Below, in pieces: positions 34,150 to 44,600 of a stretch of DNA of 64,000 nucleotides. The first letter of the stretch is position 1; every line of letters starts with the position of its first letter. Both the position numbers and the translations under genes were made by a program. The DNA is from JABMQB01 sp963677475 (lineage in GTDB: Bacteria; Bacteroidota; Bacteroidia; Bacteroidales; Prolixibacteraceae): NCBI GenBank assembly GCA_963677475.2, contig CAXXQD010000007.1, positions 62,001-126,000 of the forward strand, read 5' to 3'. The notes beneath the pieces were generated by a model. That model saw only the letters and a list, made by a program, of their open reading frames with translations. It was not told where the DNA came from and did no database searches.

Positions 34150-35277
34150 ATGATTCTTGGACTATTAAAAGAACAAGGGACTGAAACCCGGGTTGCTTTA
34201 CTTCCTGAAATAGTAAAAAGCTTCACCGACCTTAAGGTGGAAGTTTTGGTAGAAGATGGTGCCGGGGAAAAGGCATTCACTGCCAACGACAGTTACACCG
34301 AAGTTGGGGCAAAAATTCAGAAAAGAGATGAGATTTTTGCAAAAGCCGACGTACTCCTTCAAATTCACTCCCCATCGGATAGTGATTTGAAATCCATTAA
34401 AGATTCTCAACTATGGATTAGTGCTTTTAACCCTTTAGGTGACACTGCACTTGTTAAAACATTCTTAGATAAGGGTATCACTACCTTTAGCCTTGATTTA
34501 ATTCCTAGGACAACCAGGGCACAAGCCATGGATATTCTATCGTCAATGGCAACCGTATCAGGTTATCAGGCAGTTTTGGATGCTGCTTTAAGGCTGCCAA
34601 CATTCTTCCCTATGTTTATGACGGCAGCGGGTACAATCCGCCCTGCTAATGTGCTTATTTTGGGCGCGGGTGTTGCCGGGCTGCAGGCAATTGCAACATC
34701 ACGGAAACTTGGGGCACAAGTGCAGGTATTTGATGTACGCTCAGCAGTGAAAGAAGAAGTAATGAGCCTTGGTGGAAAGTTTGTAGAAGTTGAAGGCGCC
34801 ACTGAAGATGCAGCAGCCGGGGGTTACGCCGTAGAGCAAACTGAGGAATACAAGAAAAAACAGCAACAGGCAATTAACGATCATGCAGCAAAAGCAAATG
34901 TTGTTATTTGTACGGCACAAATACCCGGAAGGAAAGCACCTTTATTAATACCAAAAGAAGCTGTGGACAATATGAAACCCGGTTCTGTCATTATTGATTT
35001 GGCAGCCTCAACCGGGGGAAATTGTGAATTAACCAAGGACAATGAAACTGTTGTTTACAATCAGGTTTCTATTGTTGGCGAATCCAATTATCCGGCGCAA
35101 AAGCCTCTTGATGCAAGCAAAATGTTCGGTAAAAACGTGTTTAACTTTATGAAACTGATGATCGGTGAAGAAGGTGAATTAAACCTCAATTTTGAAGATG
35201 ATATCGTAAAAGGCACTTGCATTACACATGCCAAAGAAATATACAACGAACGTGTTAAATCAGTAATTGAAAAATAA
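34150..35277 (+). CDS. pntA: NAD(P) transhydrogenase subunit alpha, part 1 (NAD-binding domain I)
   Basis: Soluble NAD(H)-binding domain of the proton-pumping transhydrogenase. The alanine-dehydrogenase-like N-terminus reads LGLLKEQGTETRVAL, the NAD Rossmann motif LILGAGVAGLQAIATSRKLGA lies near residues 168-187, and the mobile-loop region AAGGYAVEQTEEY near 222. The 375 residues end before the membrane part, which is a separate gene 8 nt downstream, as in the three-subunit form of Rhodospirillum type. The operon balances NADH and NADPH pools. Confidence 0.94.
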   Translation: MILGLLKEQGTETRVALLPEIVKSFTDLKVEVLVEDGAGEKAFTANDSYTEVGAKIQKRDEIFAKADVLLQIHSPSDSDLKSIKDSQLWISAFNPLGDTALVKTFLDKGITTFSLDLIPRTTRAQAMDILSSMATVSGYQAVLDAALRLPTFFPMFMTAAGTIRPANVLILGAGVAGLQAIATSRKLGAQVQVFDVRSAVKEEVMSLGGKFVEVEGATEDAAAGGYAVEQTEEYKKKQQQAINDHAAKANVVICTAQIPGRKAPLLIPKEAVDNMKPGSVIIDLAASTGGNCELTKDNETVVYNQVSIVGESNYPAQKPLDASKMFGKNVFNFMKLMIGEEGELNLNFEDDIVKGTCITHAKEIYNERVKSVIEK

Positions 35278-35285
35278 ATAAAGAT

Positions 35286-35591
35286 ATGGAAAACGTATTA
35301 ACTTTTTTAACTGAGAATAAAGATGCGATATTCATTATTGTATTGTCGATATTTCTGGGATTCGAGGTTATATCAAATGTTCCATCAGTATTGCATACAC
35401 CCCTGATGTCGGGTGCCAATGCAATTAGCGGGGTTATTATTATTGGAGGTATTATCCTTGTCGGACATGCCTCAACAACATTCGAATGGATACTAGGTGC
35501 AGTAGCACTTTTTATGGCAACCCTGAATGTTGCCGGAGGATACGTTGTTACCGATCGGATGCTCGAAATGTTTAAAAAGAAGAAAAAATAA
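35286..35591 (+). CDS. pntAB: NAD(P) transhydrogenase subunit alpha, part 2 (membrane segment)
   Basis: A 101-residue membrane subunit with three or four helices; SNVPSVLHTPLMSGANAISG near residues 29-48 is the conserved proton-channel segment of the family. It lies between the NAD-binding subunit (8 nt gap) and the beta subunit (2 nt gap), so all three are translated from one message. Confidence 0.93.
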   Translation: MENVLTFLTENKDAIFIIVLSIFLGFEVISNVPSVLHTPLMSGANAISGVIIIGGIILVGHASTTFEWILGAVALFMATLNVAGGYVVTDRMLEMFKKKKK

Positions 35592-35593
35592 CC

Positions 35594-37012
35594 ATGACTA
35601 TGATATTATTAAATACATTAATGCCGGGACAAGTAGTTCTGGAATACAGCTACCTTCTTTCAGCCATTATGTTTGTAATTGGCCTTAAACTTCAAAGTCA
35701 CCCGGAAACCGCACGAAAAGGTAATTTTTGGGCAGCATCGGGTATGGTACTGGCAATGATTATGACCCTTATCCTGAACAAAGATGATGCAGGGGCAGGA
35801 ATTTCGATGCTTAATGGTTCTGCCGTTATTCTGGTTATTCTTGCAGGTAGCATTGTGGGTTCAATCATGGCGCGTAAAGTGAAAATGACCGCCATGCCAC
35901 AAATGGTATCCTTGTTCAATGCAACAGGAGGTGCAGCTTCTGGTGCAGTAGCCCTTATTGAGTTTTCAAAAAATCCGGATCAATCCGTACTGGTTACTTT
36001 GTTGGGATTAGTAGTAGGAAGTATCGCATTTAGTGGTAGTATGATTGCTTACGGTAAACTTGATGGTAAAGTGGGAGACATTTTTTCCAAATTTATGACC
36101 TATGTGAACCTATTGTTCATGTTATTGATTGCTGCAATTATAATGCTCGTTATTTTTGGTGGATTTGAACCACAAACAATCAACTATTTGGTATATGGAC
36201 TTCTAGTGCTTAGTATAATTTACGGTGTAAGTTTTGTAATGCCAATTGGCGGAGCAGATATGCCGGTTGTTATTTCACTACTTAACTCACTTACAGGTAT
36301 TGCCGCAGCAATGGCCGGGTTTATCTATGGGAATGAAGCCATGATCCTGGGAGGTATCCTTGTGGGTGCTGCCGGAACAATCCTAACCCTTCAGATGTGT
36401 AAAGCAATGAACCGATCGCTGATCAATGTAATAATTGGTTCATTTGGTGGTGGCGGCGCGAGCAGTGCCAGCGTGCAGGGAAGTATTAAAGAGATTCAAT
36501 TAAGCGATGCAGCAGTATTGTTAAGTTACTCGCAAAAAGTTGTTGTTATTCCCGGTTACGGACTAGCTGTTGCCCAGGCACAGCATATTGCTCACGAACT
36601 GGAAAGCTTATTGGAAGGTAAAGGAGTAGATGTTCGATATGCCATCCACCCCGTTGCCGGACGTATGCCAGGGCACATGAATGTTTTGCTTGCTGAGGCC
36701 GATGTTCCTTATGAGAAACTTGTTGAAATGGACGACATTAATCCTGATATGCCAAACGTAGATGTTGTGATTGTGGTGGGAGCTAACGATGTTGTAAACC
36801 CTGCGGCTTATGACGATCCCAGCAGTCCAATTTACGGAATGCCAATTATTGATGCCCATTTAGCTAAAAACATCATCATCATGAAACGTGGTATGGGTAA
36901 AGGATACGCTGGAATTGAAAACTTCTTGTTCTTTAACGATAAAACCAGAATGTTGTTTGGTGATGCCAAAGCATCAATCTCAAAATTGGTAAATGAAATT
37001 AAAAGTATGTAA
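35594..37012 (+). CDS. pntB: NAD(P) transhydrogenase subunit beta
   Basis: A 472-residue subunit with about nine transmembrane helices followed by the NADP-binding domain III. ADMPVVISLLNSLTGIAAAM near residue 215 is the conserved membrane signature. VVIPGYGLAVAQAQH near 300 is the NADP Rossmann loop, and HPVAGRMPGHMNVLLAEADV near 340 and GANDVVNPAA near 385 follow. It completes the complex and is followed by a terminator. Confidence 0.95.
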   Translation: MTMILLNTLMPGQVVLEYSYLLSAIMFVIGLKLQSHPETARKGNFWAASGMVLAMIMTLILNKDDAGAGISMLNGSAVILVILAGSIVGSIMARKVKMTAMPQMVSLFNATGGAASGAVALIEFSKNPDQSVLVTLLGLVVGSIAFSGSMIAYGKLDGKVGDIFSKFMTYVNLLFMLLIAAIIMLVIFGGFEPQTINYLVYGLLVLSIIYGVSFVMPIGGADMPVVISLLNSLTGIAAAMAGFIYGNEAMILGGILVGAAGTILTLQMCKAMNRSLINVIIGSFGGGGASSASVQGSIKEIQLSDAAVLLSYSQKVVVIPGYGLAVAQAQHIAHELESLLEGKGVDVRYAIHPVAGRMPGHMNVLLAEADVPYEKLVEMDDINPDMPNVDVVIVVGANDVVNPAAYDDPSSPIYGMPIIDAHLAKNIIIMKRGMGKGYAGIENFLFFNDKTRMLFGDAKASISKLVNEIKSM

Positions 37013-37064
37013 TCAGATTTTAACAAACAAAACACAAGTTGCTCTAAAATGAGCTAGTAAACAC

Positions 37065-37103
37065 GAAAGATGCCATCTTTTAAAGAAGATGGCATCTTTC
37101 TTT
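37065..37103. terminator. Terminator between pntB and pectate lyase
   Basis: A 15-bp perfect stem (37065-37079 with 37086-37100) lies in the gap between two convergent genes. It ends the pnt message and can also act on the minus-strand pectate lyase. Confidence 0.88.
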
Positions 37104-37117
37104 GCTTTGGTTGCAAG

Positions 37118-38644
37118 TTAACTAATCGTATCCACGTTATTTCCCAGATTACGATAATTGATTTTTTCCTGTGGATTGGTACCATTTAAATACTCTTCCA
37201 CGTTTGTATAGCCATCGCCATCAGAATCTATTGAGCCATCTTTATCACTTTTCGGATTAAGGTTGTATTTTATTTCCCATTCATCGGGCATTCCGTCACC
37301 ATCGCTATCGACCGGAACTTCTGCCGGATCAAACGTTAATTCAGGATATCCACCAACTTCCGAGATATCCATGATAATACCTGTCTCAGTTGTAGGTTTG
37401 CCACTTCGAACCATCTCTGTAACCCGTTTATCAACAGCATCGCGTTTCGGCAGGGTTGCCCCGGCTTTTGCCAATACCGATTCGAATGCATTTTCAGCAG
37501 TTTCATGTGGCGATACTGGCCAACCTTCAAATGGAGTGTTCACACGCGCTATTTTCTCTGGTCCACGCATTCCTGCCCAGTTATTATTGTTAAGCTCTTC
37601 GTTATCGTGCATAATGTTTCCTGCAACATACCATTTTCCCGGTCGTTTCTCTTCTTTAGGATACCAATCATCAGCAGCCCAAGCACTTCCGGGCGAATAC
37701 ATATTTCGTTGTTCGATTCGGGCAAAAACAGCACGCATATTATCGTTTGTGGCAGGGCCCGGTTTATAGTAATTATTGATAAGGTTAACAAGTGAAGTTT
37801 CGTCGCCACCATCTGTGGTACGATGGCGCCAGTTAAAAATCACATTGTTCCGAAAATCAAATGCCCCCGACATCCCTATGGAAGGGTTCCTTCCTGTATT
37901 ACATGCAAACAGGTTATGGTGAAATGTGGATGGATTACCACCCCAGGTTCCACCAAATGCATGATGGCGGGCATCTAATGCCTCGCTTGATATTGTCCAT
38001 TGAATAGTAATAAATTTAGCCGGATCTTTGATTCGGGTAGTGCCATCAAGCGAAGGCCTCATATGACGGTAAAGCGAAATGTTTTCGTCCATCCCCCAAC
38101 TGGTTGAACAATGGTCGATAATAATGTGGTGAAAAGGATTGCCACCAATATTATCGTCCCCTTGGCCTCCAAGCGGAACGCCCCGCCTCACACGGATGTG
38201 ACGTACAATTACGTTATATGTGTTAATATTAAATGTTCCTGCAATACAAATTCCATCGCCAGGTGCAGTCTGCCCCGCAACTGTAATATCCGGATGGTTA
38301 ATATTAAGGTCACCCTTAATTTTAATTGTACCAGCAACCCTGAATACTACGATCCGTGGCCCGCTAGCTTCAAGTGCCGCACGCAAGCTGCCCTCGCCAC
38401 TGTCATTCAGGTTTGTAACAGCCACAACCTTGCCACCTCGTCCTCCGGAAGCAAACATACCGCCACCCCATGCACCAGGGAAAGCAGGAATTACTCCTTC
38501 AGGCAATCTTGGAGGGTGTGGAGGAATCTGGCCTTGCTCTGGTTGACCTGTTGCGGAAGTGGTTTGCGCGTGGATTCCCGGAACAGAAGCGATTAATGCA
38601 AAAATTAACATGCTATTCCTGATAATTTGAAAAACTGTTTTCAT
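37118..38644 (-). CDS. Secreted pectate lyase (polysaccharide lyase family 1-like)
   Basis: Cleaves polygalacturonan by beta-elimination outside the cytoplasm. A signal peptide covers about residues 1-26 (cleavage near GIHAQ) and a proline-rich linker leads to the parallel beta-helix. Its opening FPGAWGGGMFASGGRGGKV and VTNLNDSGEGSLRAAL are characteristic of this PL1 branch. IDHCSTSWGMDENIS (near 180), with the calcium-binding aspartates, is typical of pectate lyases. The C-terminus carries two calcium-type repeats, DSDGDGMPDEWE and DSDGDGYTNVEEYLNG, of the EF-hand/thrombospondin-3 kind. Its products would feed the KdgF-KdgK-KdgA genes at 10.5-14 kb. Confidence 0.9.
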   Translation of the reverse strand: MKTVFQIIRNSMLIFALIASVPGIHAQTTSATGQPEQGQIPPHPPRLPEGVIPAFPGAWGGGMFASGGRGGKVVAVTNLNDSGEGSLRAALEASGPRIVVFRVAGTIKIKGDLNINHPDITVAGQTAPGDGICIAGTFNINTYNVIVRHIRVRRGVPLGGQGDDNIGGNPFHHIIIDHCSTSWGMDENISLYRHMRPSLDGTTRIKDPAKFITIQWTISSEALDARHHAFGGTWGGNPSTFHHNLFACNTGRNPSIGMSGAFDFRNNVIFNWRHRTTDGGDETSLVNLINNYYKPGPATNDNMRAVFARIEQRNMYSPGSAWAADDWYPKEEKRPGKWYVAGNIMHDNEELNNNNWAGMRGPEKIARVNTPFEGWPVSPHETAENAFESVLAKAGATLPKRDAVDKRVTEMVRSGKPTTETGIIMDISEVGGYPELTFDPAEVPVDSDGDGMPDEWEIKYNLNPKSDKDGSIDSDGDGYTNVEEYLNGTNPQEKINYRNLGNNVDTIS

Positions 38645-38965
38645 GTTTGTCTTAAGTTTTAATGATTAATTATAATCTTTACAAAATACTATAAACAGAT
38701 TTGACCACAAAACACATTGCACTTTTCATGTAAAAATTATTGCCAAGTGTAAATCCATACTTTGTATTAAAACCTTTTGCACAACCTCTAATTTCATATA
38801 ATGCATCTCGTCTATTTCTGAACAAAAAAATTGTGATACCTCTAAGTCAATCCGAATTCTCAAATAATTATCAACTCTTTCTGTAAATAGGGTTAAAATA
38901 ATTCGCGGTTCAAATAAATTCCTACTTTCGCCGGACTAATAATTTTAACCAAAAATCTATTATCT
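38645..38965. other. Divergent intergenic region, pectate lyase / acetate transporter
   Basis: The 321-bp gap shows no gene. A -7-like TACTTTCG at 38923-38930 lies 35 nt before the acetate transporter ATG, without a clear TTTG upstream. No copy of the CGTGT-N4-ACACG operator was found before the pectate lyase. Confidence 0.5.
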
Positions 38966-39535
38966 ATGAGTACTCAAAAATTAGGGAATCCAGCCGTTGT
39001 CGGACTAGCAGGGTTCGGATTAACAACACTTATTTTACAATTGCACAACATTGGCTTATGCGGAATCGGTCCGGTATTGGCAATGGGGTTCATTTTTGGC
39101 GGACTTGCACAGTTTATTGCAGGTTTTATGGAACAAAAACTTGGAAATAATTTCGGGTTTAGCGCATTTGTAGCGTATGGTTCTTTCTGGATTGGCCTTG
39201 GAATAATCTGGCTGCTAAACCATTTTAACATCTACCCTCTTTCCCATACCGATCTTGGTTGGTATCTTGTTGTTTGGGCACTTTATACATTGATACTTAT
39301 GTTTGCCTCATTTTACGTTCATAAAGCAATGTCCATCACTTTTATCCTCCTTGAAATTGGATTTATCCTTCTGGTAATTGGTCATTTTGGTTATCCAAAG
39401 ATGAATGTTGTTGCAGGATACGAACTTATATTCTGTGCTTTGGCAGCCTGGTATATGATGGCAGCAATTATCGTAAATGATTTGGCAGGGAAAACGGTTT
39501 TACCTTTTGGGAAAGCTTGGGCTTCAAAATCGTAA
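38966..39535 (+). CDS. satP: Acetate uptake transporter (GPR1/FUN34/SatP family)
   Basis: Six-helix acetate/succinate channel or symporter of the inner membrane, 189 residues. The family motif NPAVVGLAGFGLTT is at residues 8-21 and a conserved GLAQFIAGFMEQKLGNNFG block (near 49-67) follows. It lies convergent to ackA-pta, with the IS-flanked segment between them; without that insert the acetate genes would be close neighbours. It probably exports or re-imports fermentation acetate. Confidence 0.9.
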   Translation: MSTQKLGNPAVVGLAGFGLTTLILQLHNIGLCGIGPVLAMGFIFGGLAQFIAGFMEQKLGNNFGFSAFVAYGSFWIGLGIIWLLNHFNIYPLSHTDLGWYLVVWALYTLILMFASFYVHKAMSITFILLEIGFILLVIGHFGYPKMNVVAGYELIFCALAAWYMMAAIIVNDLAGKTVLPFGKAWASKS

Positions 39536-39556
39536 TTTCAAAAACATACCCATAAA

Positions 39557-41323
39557 AAAGAGGTTGTCTCAAAAGGGACGGCCTCTCTTCATTTTCAGCG
39601 AATGGTTGAAAATAATTTAAAATTCACAGCTCATCGCTTTGTTTGAATATCAGCTGCTTAGCATCTTCAGGCATGACAAGGAGATACAAAAAAATACCGT
39701 TTAAACCTTATCTCGATAAACAAAGCATGTTCTTCCCTCCCAATCTTGACGAGATGGTCCCCGATGGCCATGCAGTGCAGGTTGTGGACAATATTATTGA
39801 TAAGGTTGATATCCAGTCCATCCTGGATACTTATCCCGGAGGTGGCAGTTCGGGTTACCACCCCCAGATGCTGTTATAAGTATTAGTTTATGCTTACCTG
39901 AAGAACATTTATTCGAGCCGTCAGATGGAAGGAGCTTTAAAAGAGAACATCCATTTTATGTGGCTAAGTGGAATGAGCCAACCCGACCACAATACCATTA
40001 ACCGATTCAGGGGCAAACGTTTGGACGGTAACCTAAAAGAAATCTTCGGCTCAGTAGTACAAGATGCTTGCAGAAGAGGGCTACCTCAGTATTAAAGAAA
40101 TATACATTAATGGAACTAAAATTGAGGCCAATGCCAACCGCTATACTTTTGTCTGGGGCAAAACTATTGCCACACAAAAAGAAAAAATCAAAGAACAGTT
40201 AGTACAGATATGGCCTCATGGACAATCGGTATACGAACAAGAAAAAGGCCTTCCCCAAACGCCCGGTTTTGAAGAAATATCATCGGAAAAAGTTGAAAAA
40301 GCAATTGTCCAGATAAACGGGGCACTCAAAGACAAACGAGCCAGCGAAGAGATAAAAAAAATTAAAATACGCAGCCAAAAACTGGCCGGTTAACCTTTCC
40401 AAATACGAAGAACAAGAAAAGGTACTGCAGGGGCGCAACAGTTATTCCAGGACTGATACCAATGCCACTTTCATGCGGATGAAAGAAGGCTACATGAAAA
40501 ACGGGCAGTTCTCAACCAATAACCAGTTTGTTGTAAATTATACCGTTGAAAAAACCTCTACCGATACCACCACCTTGCCTGGACACCTTTCTGAACATGA
40601 AAGATTATACGGCCAATACCCGGAAGCTGCTACAGCCGGTTCGGGCTATGGAGCGAAGAAAACTATGAGTTTCTGGAAAAGAACAACATTCAACCCTTTG
40701 TGAAGTTTAACTACTTTCATTATGAACAAACCAAAAAATTCAAAACAAATATTTTTCATAAAGACATCCTTTATTACAATGAAAAGGGTGGTTGCCTTTA
40801 TTGCCCAATGGGACAAAAAATGGTCATGGCTGGCACTTCTGCAAGAAAACTTCGACTGTTTTCAGCAACATGTAAGCTACTATAAGGCACAAAATTGCCA
40901 GGGGTGTCCATTGAGCTGGGGCTGTCATAAAGCAAAAGCAGAAAGGATAATCGAGATAAACCACAACCTGCAACGGCACAAACAAAATGCACGCAATAAA
41001 CCCCTAAGCGAAGATGGGGTAAAACACCGTGGTCAGCGGTGTGCAGATGTGGAAGCAACTTTTGGCACAATTAAACATAACAAAGGTTTCAGAAGGTTTA
41101 TGCTCTGTGGTAAACGAAAAGTGGAAATTGAGACCCTTTTGATTGTATTGGCCCACAATTTATCCAAAATAAGTGCTTAAAAGCACTTAAACCTTTTTGT
41201 TTTATCGCTAAAAACATCATCCAAAATTTAAATCCCAAAAAAGTAACGTTGAAACTCAAAACAGAGAAAACTCAGGAGTATAAAAAAACCGTTCCACAAA
41301 CTTGTTATGAGACGGCCTCTTTT
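39557..41323 (+). mobile_element. IS1182-type insertion sequence, copy 1 (decayed)
   Basis: About 1.77 kb with imperfect terminal inverted repeats of the form AAAGAGG-YYGTCTCA-WAA (left end near 39557, right end near 41323). The left end can fold back on an inner copy (gaggttgtctc...gggacggcctc). It contains one transposase gene broken at several points. A nearly identical copy lies at 50112-51877 in the same orientation. The exact ends are uncertain by a few bases and no clear target duplication was seen. Confidence 0.85.
39673..41180 (+). pseudogene. IS1182-family transposase, copy 1, multiply frameshifted
   Basis: The DDE transposase is recognisable in pieces. The N-terminus reads FFPPNLDEMVPDGHAVQVVD, then INGTKIEANANRYTFVWGK, TDTNATFMRMKEGYMKNGQF, NCQGCPLSWGCHKAK, and the C-terminal FRRFMLCGKRKVEIE with AHNLSKISA. 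Breaks are a TAA after HPQMLL (about 39877), a one-base insertion near 40062 (gtacaagatgc, unique to this copy), a frame change near 40390 (ctggccggttaacc), a one-base loss near 40655 (gcgaagaa where gcggaagaa is expected), and another shift near 40830-40870. Except for the insertion, all are shared with copy 2. The ATG at 39673 is preferred to an upstream TTG. Confidence 0.85.
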
Positions 41324-41643
41324 TTTGTATAAAGTCGATTAATCTGATATGAGATTTCATAAAAGACTATAACACAGAAAGATAAATATTATATTAAACT
41401 AGTGAATTCATAGGTGTAATTATCCAAAAATATTATGTTAACTCAAAATATTCATGTGGCTAGTTAAATATTCCCACTAAAATAGGGGAAATCCCTATTT
41501 GGGACAATGTCCCATACCTCTAATTTTGTTTAATATAAAAACGAAATATGGTCTCCATATTAATTTGAATAAGATCATATGGTTAAATAAGGATTAAATA
41601 AACTAATAGGTTACTGTATTAAGGACAACCAAAACCGCACAAA
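41324..41643. other. Upstream region of the giant T9SS gene
   Basis: This 320-bp gap has no gene. It contains two adjacent palindromes (41480-41514), annotated separately, about 130-165 bp before the ATG. ATTTTG followed by TTTAATATAAA near 41523-41537 may be part of a promoter. Confidence 0.5.
41480..41514. promoter_or_regulatory. Two abutting palindromes, possible regulator site
   Basis: AAATAGGG-gaaat-CCCTATTT (41480-41500) shares its last T with TGGGACA-a-TGTCCCA (41500-41514). Both are perfect. The second has the compact odd-centred symmetry of a dimeric regulator site. It lies upstream of the giant secreted-protein gene. Confidence 0.55.
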
Positions 41644-44600
41644 ATGAAAAGCAAACAACAACTTCTAATGCTGATACTCAGCATAATTTTTACAATTACT
41701 GTCAATGCATTTGGTCAAACGAAAGAAAACAATATTGAGAATATTGTATTTATAGACCAATCTTTACCTGAATCTTCAACCTTGGGCAACTTTGTAAATC
41801 TACCTAATACTGAAATTGTATTCTTAAATCCTGAAAAGTATGAAGGTATACAAAAAGTTACCGAGGAAATACAAAAGTATAGCGGCTTAAAATCGATTCA
41901 TTTGGTCGGACATGGCGATGATGCAAAGATAATAATCGGTAATGATAATTATTGGAGTGACGATATCTATATGATTGAGAACATATTAAAGTCATGGAAA
42001 GATCATTTTAAAGCTGAAGCTGATGTGTACTTATATGGCTGTTCAATTGCGGGTTCATCTGAAGGAAAAGGATTTGTAGATCTTTTTGCAAGTTTTACCG
42101 GATTGGATGTTGTAGCTTCAACCAATCTTACAGGGCATTTTTCAAAAGGCGGTGACTGGGTTATGGAATATACTACTGGAAATATCGAATCACCAATTGC
42201 TTTTTCCTCAGGTATTGAAACTTATAACTACACCTTGCAAGGATTAAATTATGCGGATCTTAGAAATTATGATGAAGTTGATGAAGGCTCTGCCGGGAAT
42301 TGGACATACCCTGACGGAAGTGGAAGGACTGCTTATCAGTCGCTTAATACAGGTAATCCTGTTTATCTGTTAAGTAAAGAAACTGGTGTTATAAATCAGG
42401 TGTTTAAAGGTACAATTACAGTTGATTCCAATGCAGGGGATAACGACGATATTGGTTTTGCTTTTGGTTTTCAAAGTACAACAAATACCTATATTTGGTC
42501 TTGGGACATGGGAGGTATTTCAATGGGGGGAACTAGATCAGGTGGTGCTCATTTATTATACCACAAAACTGGTACTTCAATGTCTTTCCCTGATGTAGGG
42601 ACACTTATTGCACAAGGTCCGAACAACGATCCATGGGTGCATGGGGTGACATATCAATTTGAAATATTATATACCACTGATAGGATTCGAATAAAGGTTA
42701 ATGGTGTTGAAAAATTTGATGTTTCTGCTGCAACTGCCGGAGTATCTCAATTCCCTGCAGGGCGATTTGGGTTTTATAACTATTCGCAAGGGAATGTAAC
42801 CTTTGGAAATGTACAGTCAGCACCTGCATCAGATGATCCTGTTCCTCCTACCGCTCAGGATGATTCCTATGGAATGTCTCCAAATACGAGCCTTGTTGTT
42901 GACCGATTTGAAGGGATATTGAAAAACGATTATGATGCAAACCTCGATGAATTTACAATTGTAAAAGTATCTGATGTTAGCCATGGTAGCCTTTCATTAA
43001 ATTTAGAAGATGGAAGCTTTACATATACGCCAACCACAAATTATCAGGGAGGAGATGAATTTACCTATAAGCTGGTTCAAAACGATACCAATGACGAATC
43101 TGCAGTAAGGACAGTTTCAATTGGAGTAATAAGCAGTAACCAGGCTCCTACTGCCATTCAGCTTTCCAATAACGAAATTAGTGAAGGTGCTGCTAATAAC
43201 ACAGCAATAGGAACTTTAACAACAACAGATGCCAACAATCCAAATGACCAACACGATTATTCTTTAACAGATAATGGAGGGGGGCGTTTTACGGTAAGTG
43301 GCAGTACATTAATTGTTGCAAATTCATCTTTATTAACTGCCGGGAACTATTCTATTTCAGTACAGTCTAGTGATTTATTTGGTGAAACTACTGAAGAAAC
43401 TTTTACGATTACCGTTATTAGTAATGATAAGCCTACGAGTGCAAACTCGTCAGTTACAACCGTAGCTGGAGGAAATTTTACCTTTCAAAGTTCAAATTTT
43501 TCATTTAATGATACTGATGGTGATACATTTGGAGGAATACGTATTGAAACCGCAGAAACAGCTGGCGACCTCGAGTATGATGGTTCTGATGTTTTTGACG
43601 GGACTGTAATCAATACGATTTCATCTCTTGTATTTAAAACATCTGAAGGCTCTTCAGGATCTCCGTATTCAACTTTTACATTTAAGGTTGTAGATTCCCG
43701 TGGAGGAATTAGTGCATCAACTTATACAATGAGTATCAATGTAAGCTCCCCACCTGTATTGACGACCTCCGCAGCGAGTAGTATAAGTTACACGAGTGCC
43801 TATTTGGGCGGTCAAGTAACCAGCGAGGGAGGATCCAGCGTCAGTGCCCTTGGTGTGGTTTATTCAACAAGCAATTCAAGCCCTACAATAGGAGGGACTG
43901 GTGTAACACAAGAGGCTTGCACTGGAGAGATGCCAGGCAGTTTTGGCGAAACGATCGGATCCTTATCAAGCGGTGCCACGTATTATTACCAGGCCTACGC
44001 AACCAACAGCCAGGGTACAAGCTATGGTGGGGTAAGGTCCTTTATTGTTTATACCCCTCCGGTATTAAGCACAGGCGATGCAACCATAGTAGCGAGTTCC
44101 TCAGCATCAATAAGCGGTAGCCTAACGACAGTAGGCAACCCAACGCCCACTGCGCATGGTTTGGTTTGGGGCACATCACCAAACCCAACGACAGGCTTAA
44201 CCACCAAGACGAACGAAGGTTCCACCGGCAGCACACATGGTTTCAGTAAGTACCTGGAAGGGCTAGAGCCAGGGACAAGGTATTATTATCGAAGCTATTC
44301 CACCAACAGTTTGGGGACTATTTATGGCGAAGAAAAGTCATTTTGGACAACCCCGATGACCTGTTATAATATCACCGCATCCGATTTTGTACTGAATAAC
44401 AATGCGAGCCTTTCAGGGGACATTGTGACCTTGACCCCTGATGCACTGGGCCAAAATGGATCTGTTTGGGGCAAGATGCGGATCGACCTGGACTATGACT
44501 TTAAAGTGACCTCGTCGATTTACCTTGGCACTGACGATGGTGGTGCCGATGGGATAGCATTTGTATTACAGCCATTATCGAGCAATGCAGGCAGTTCAGG

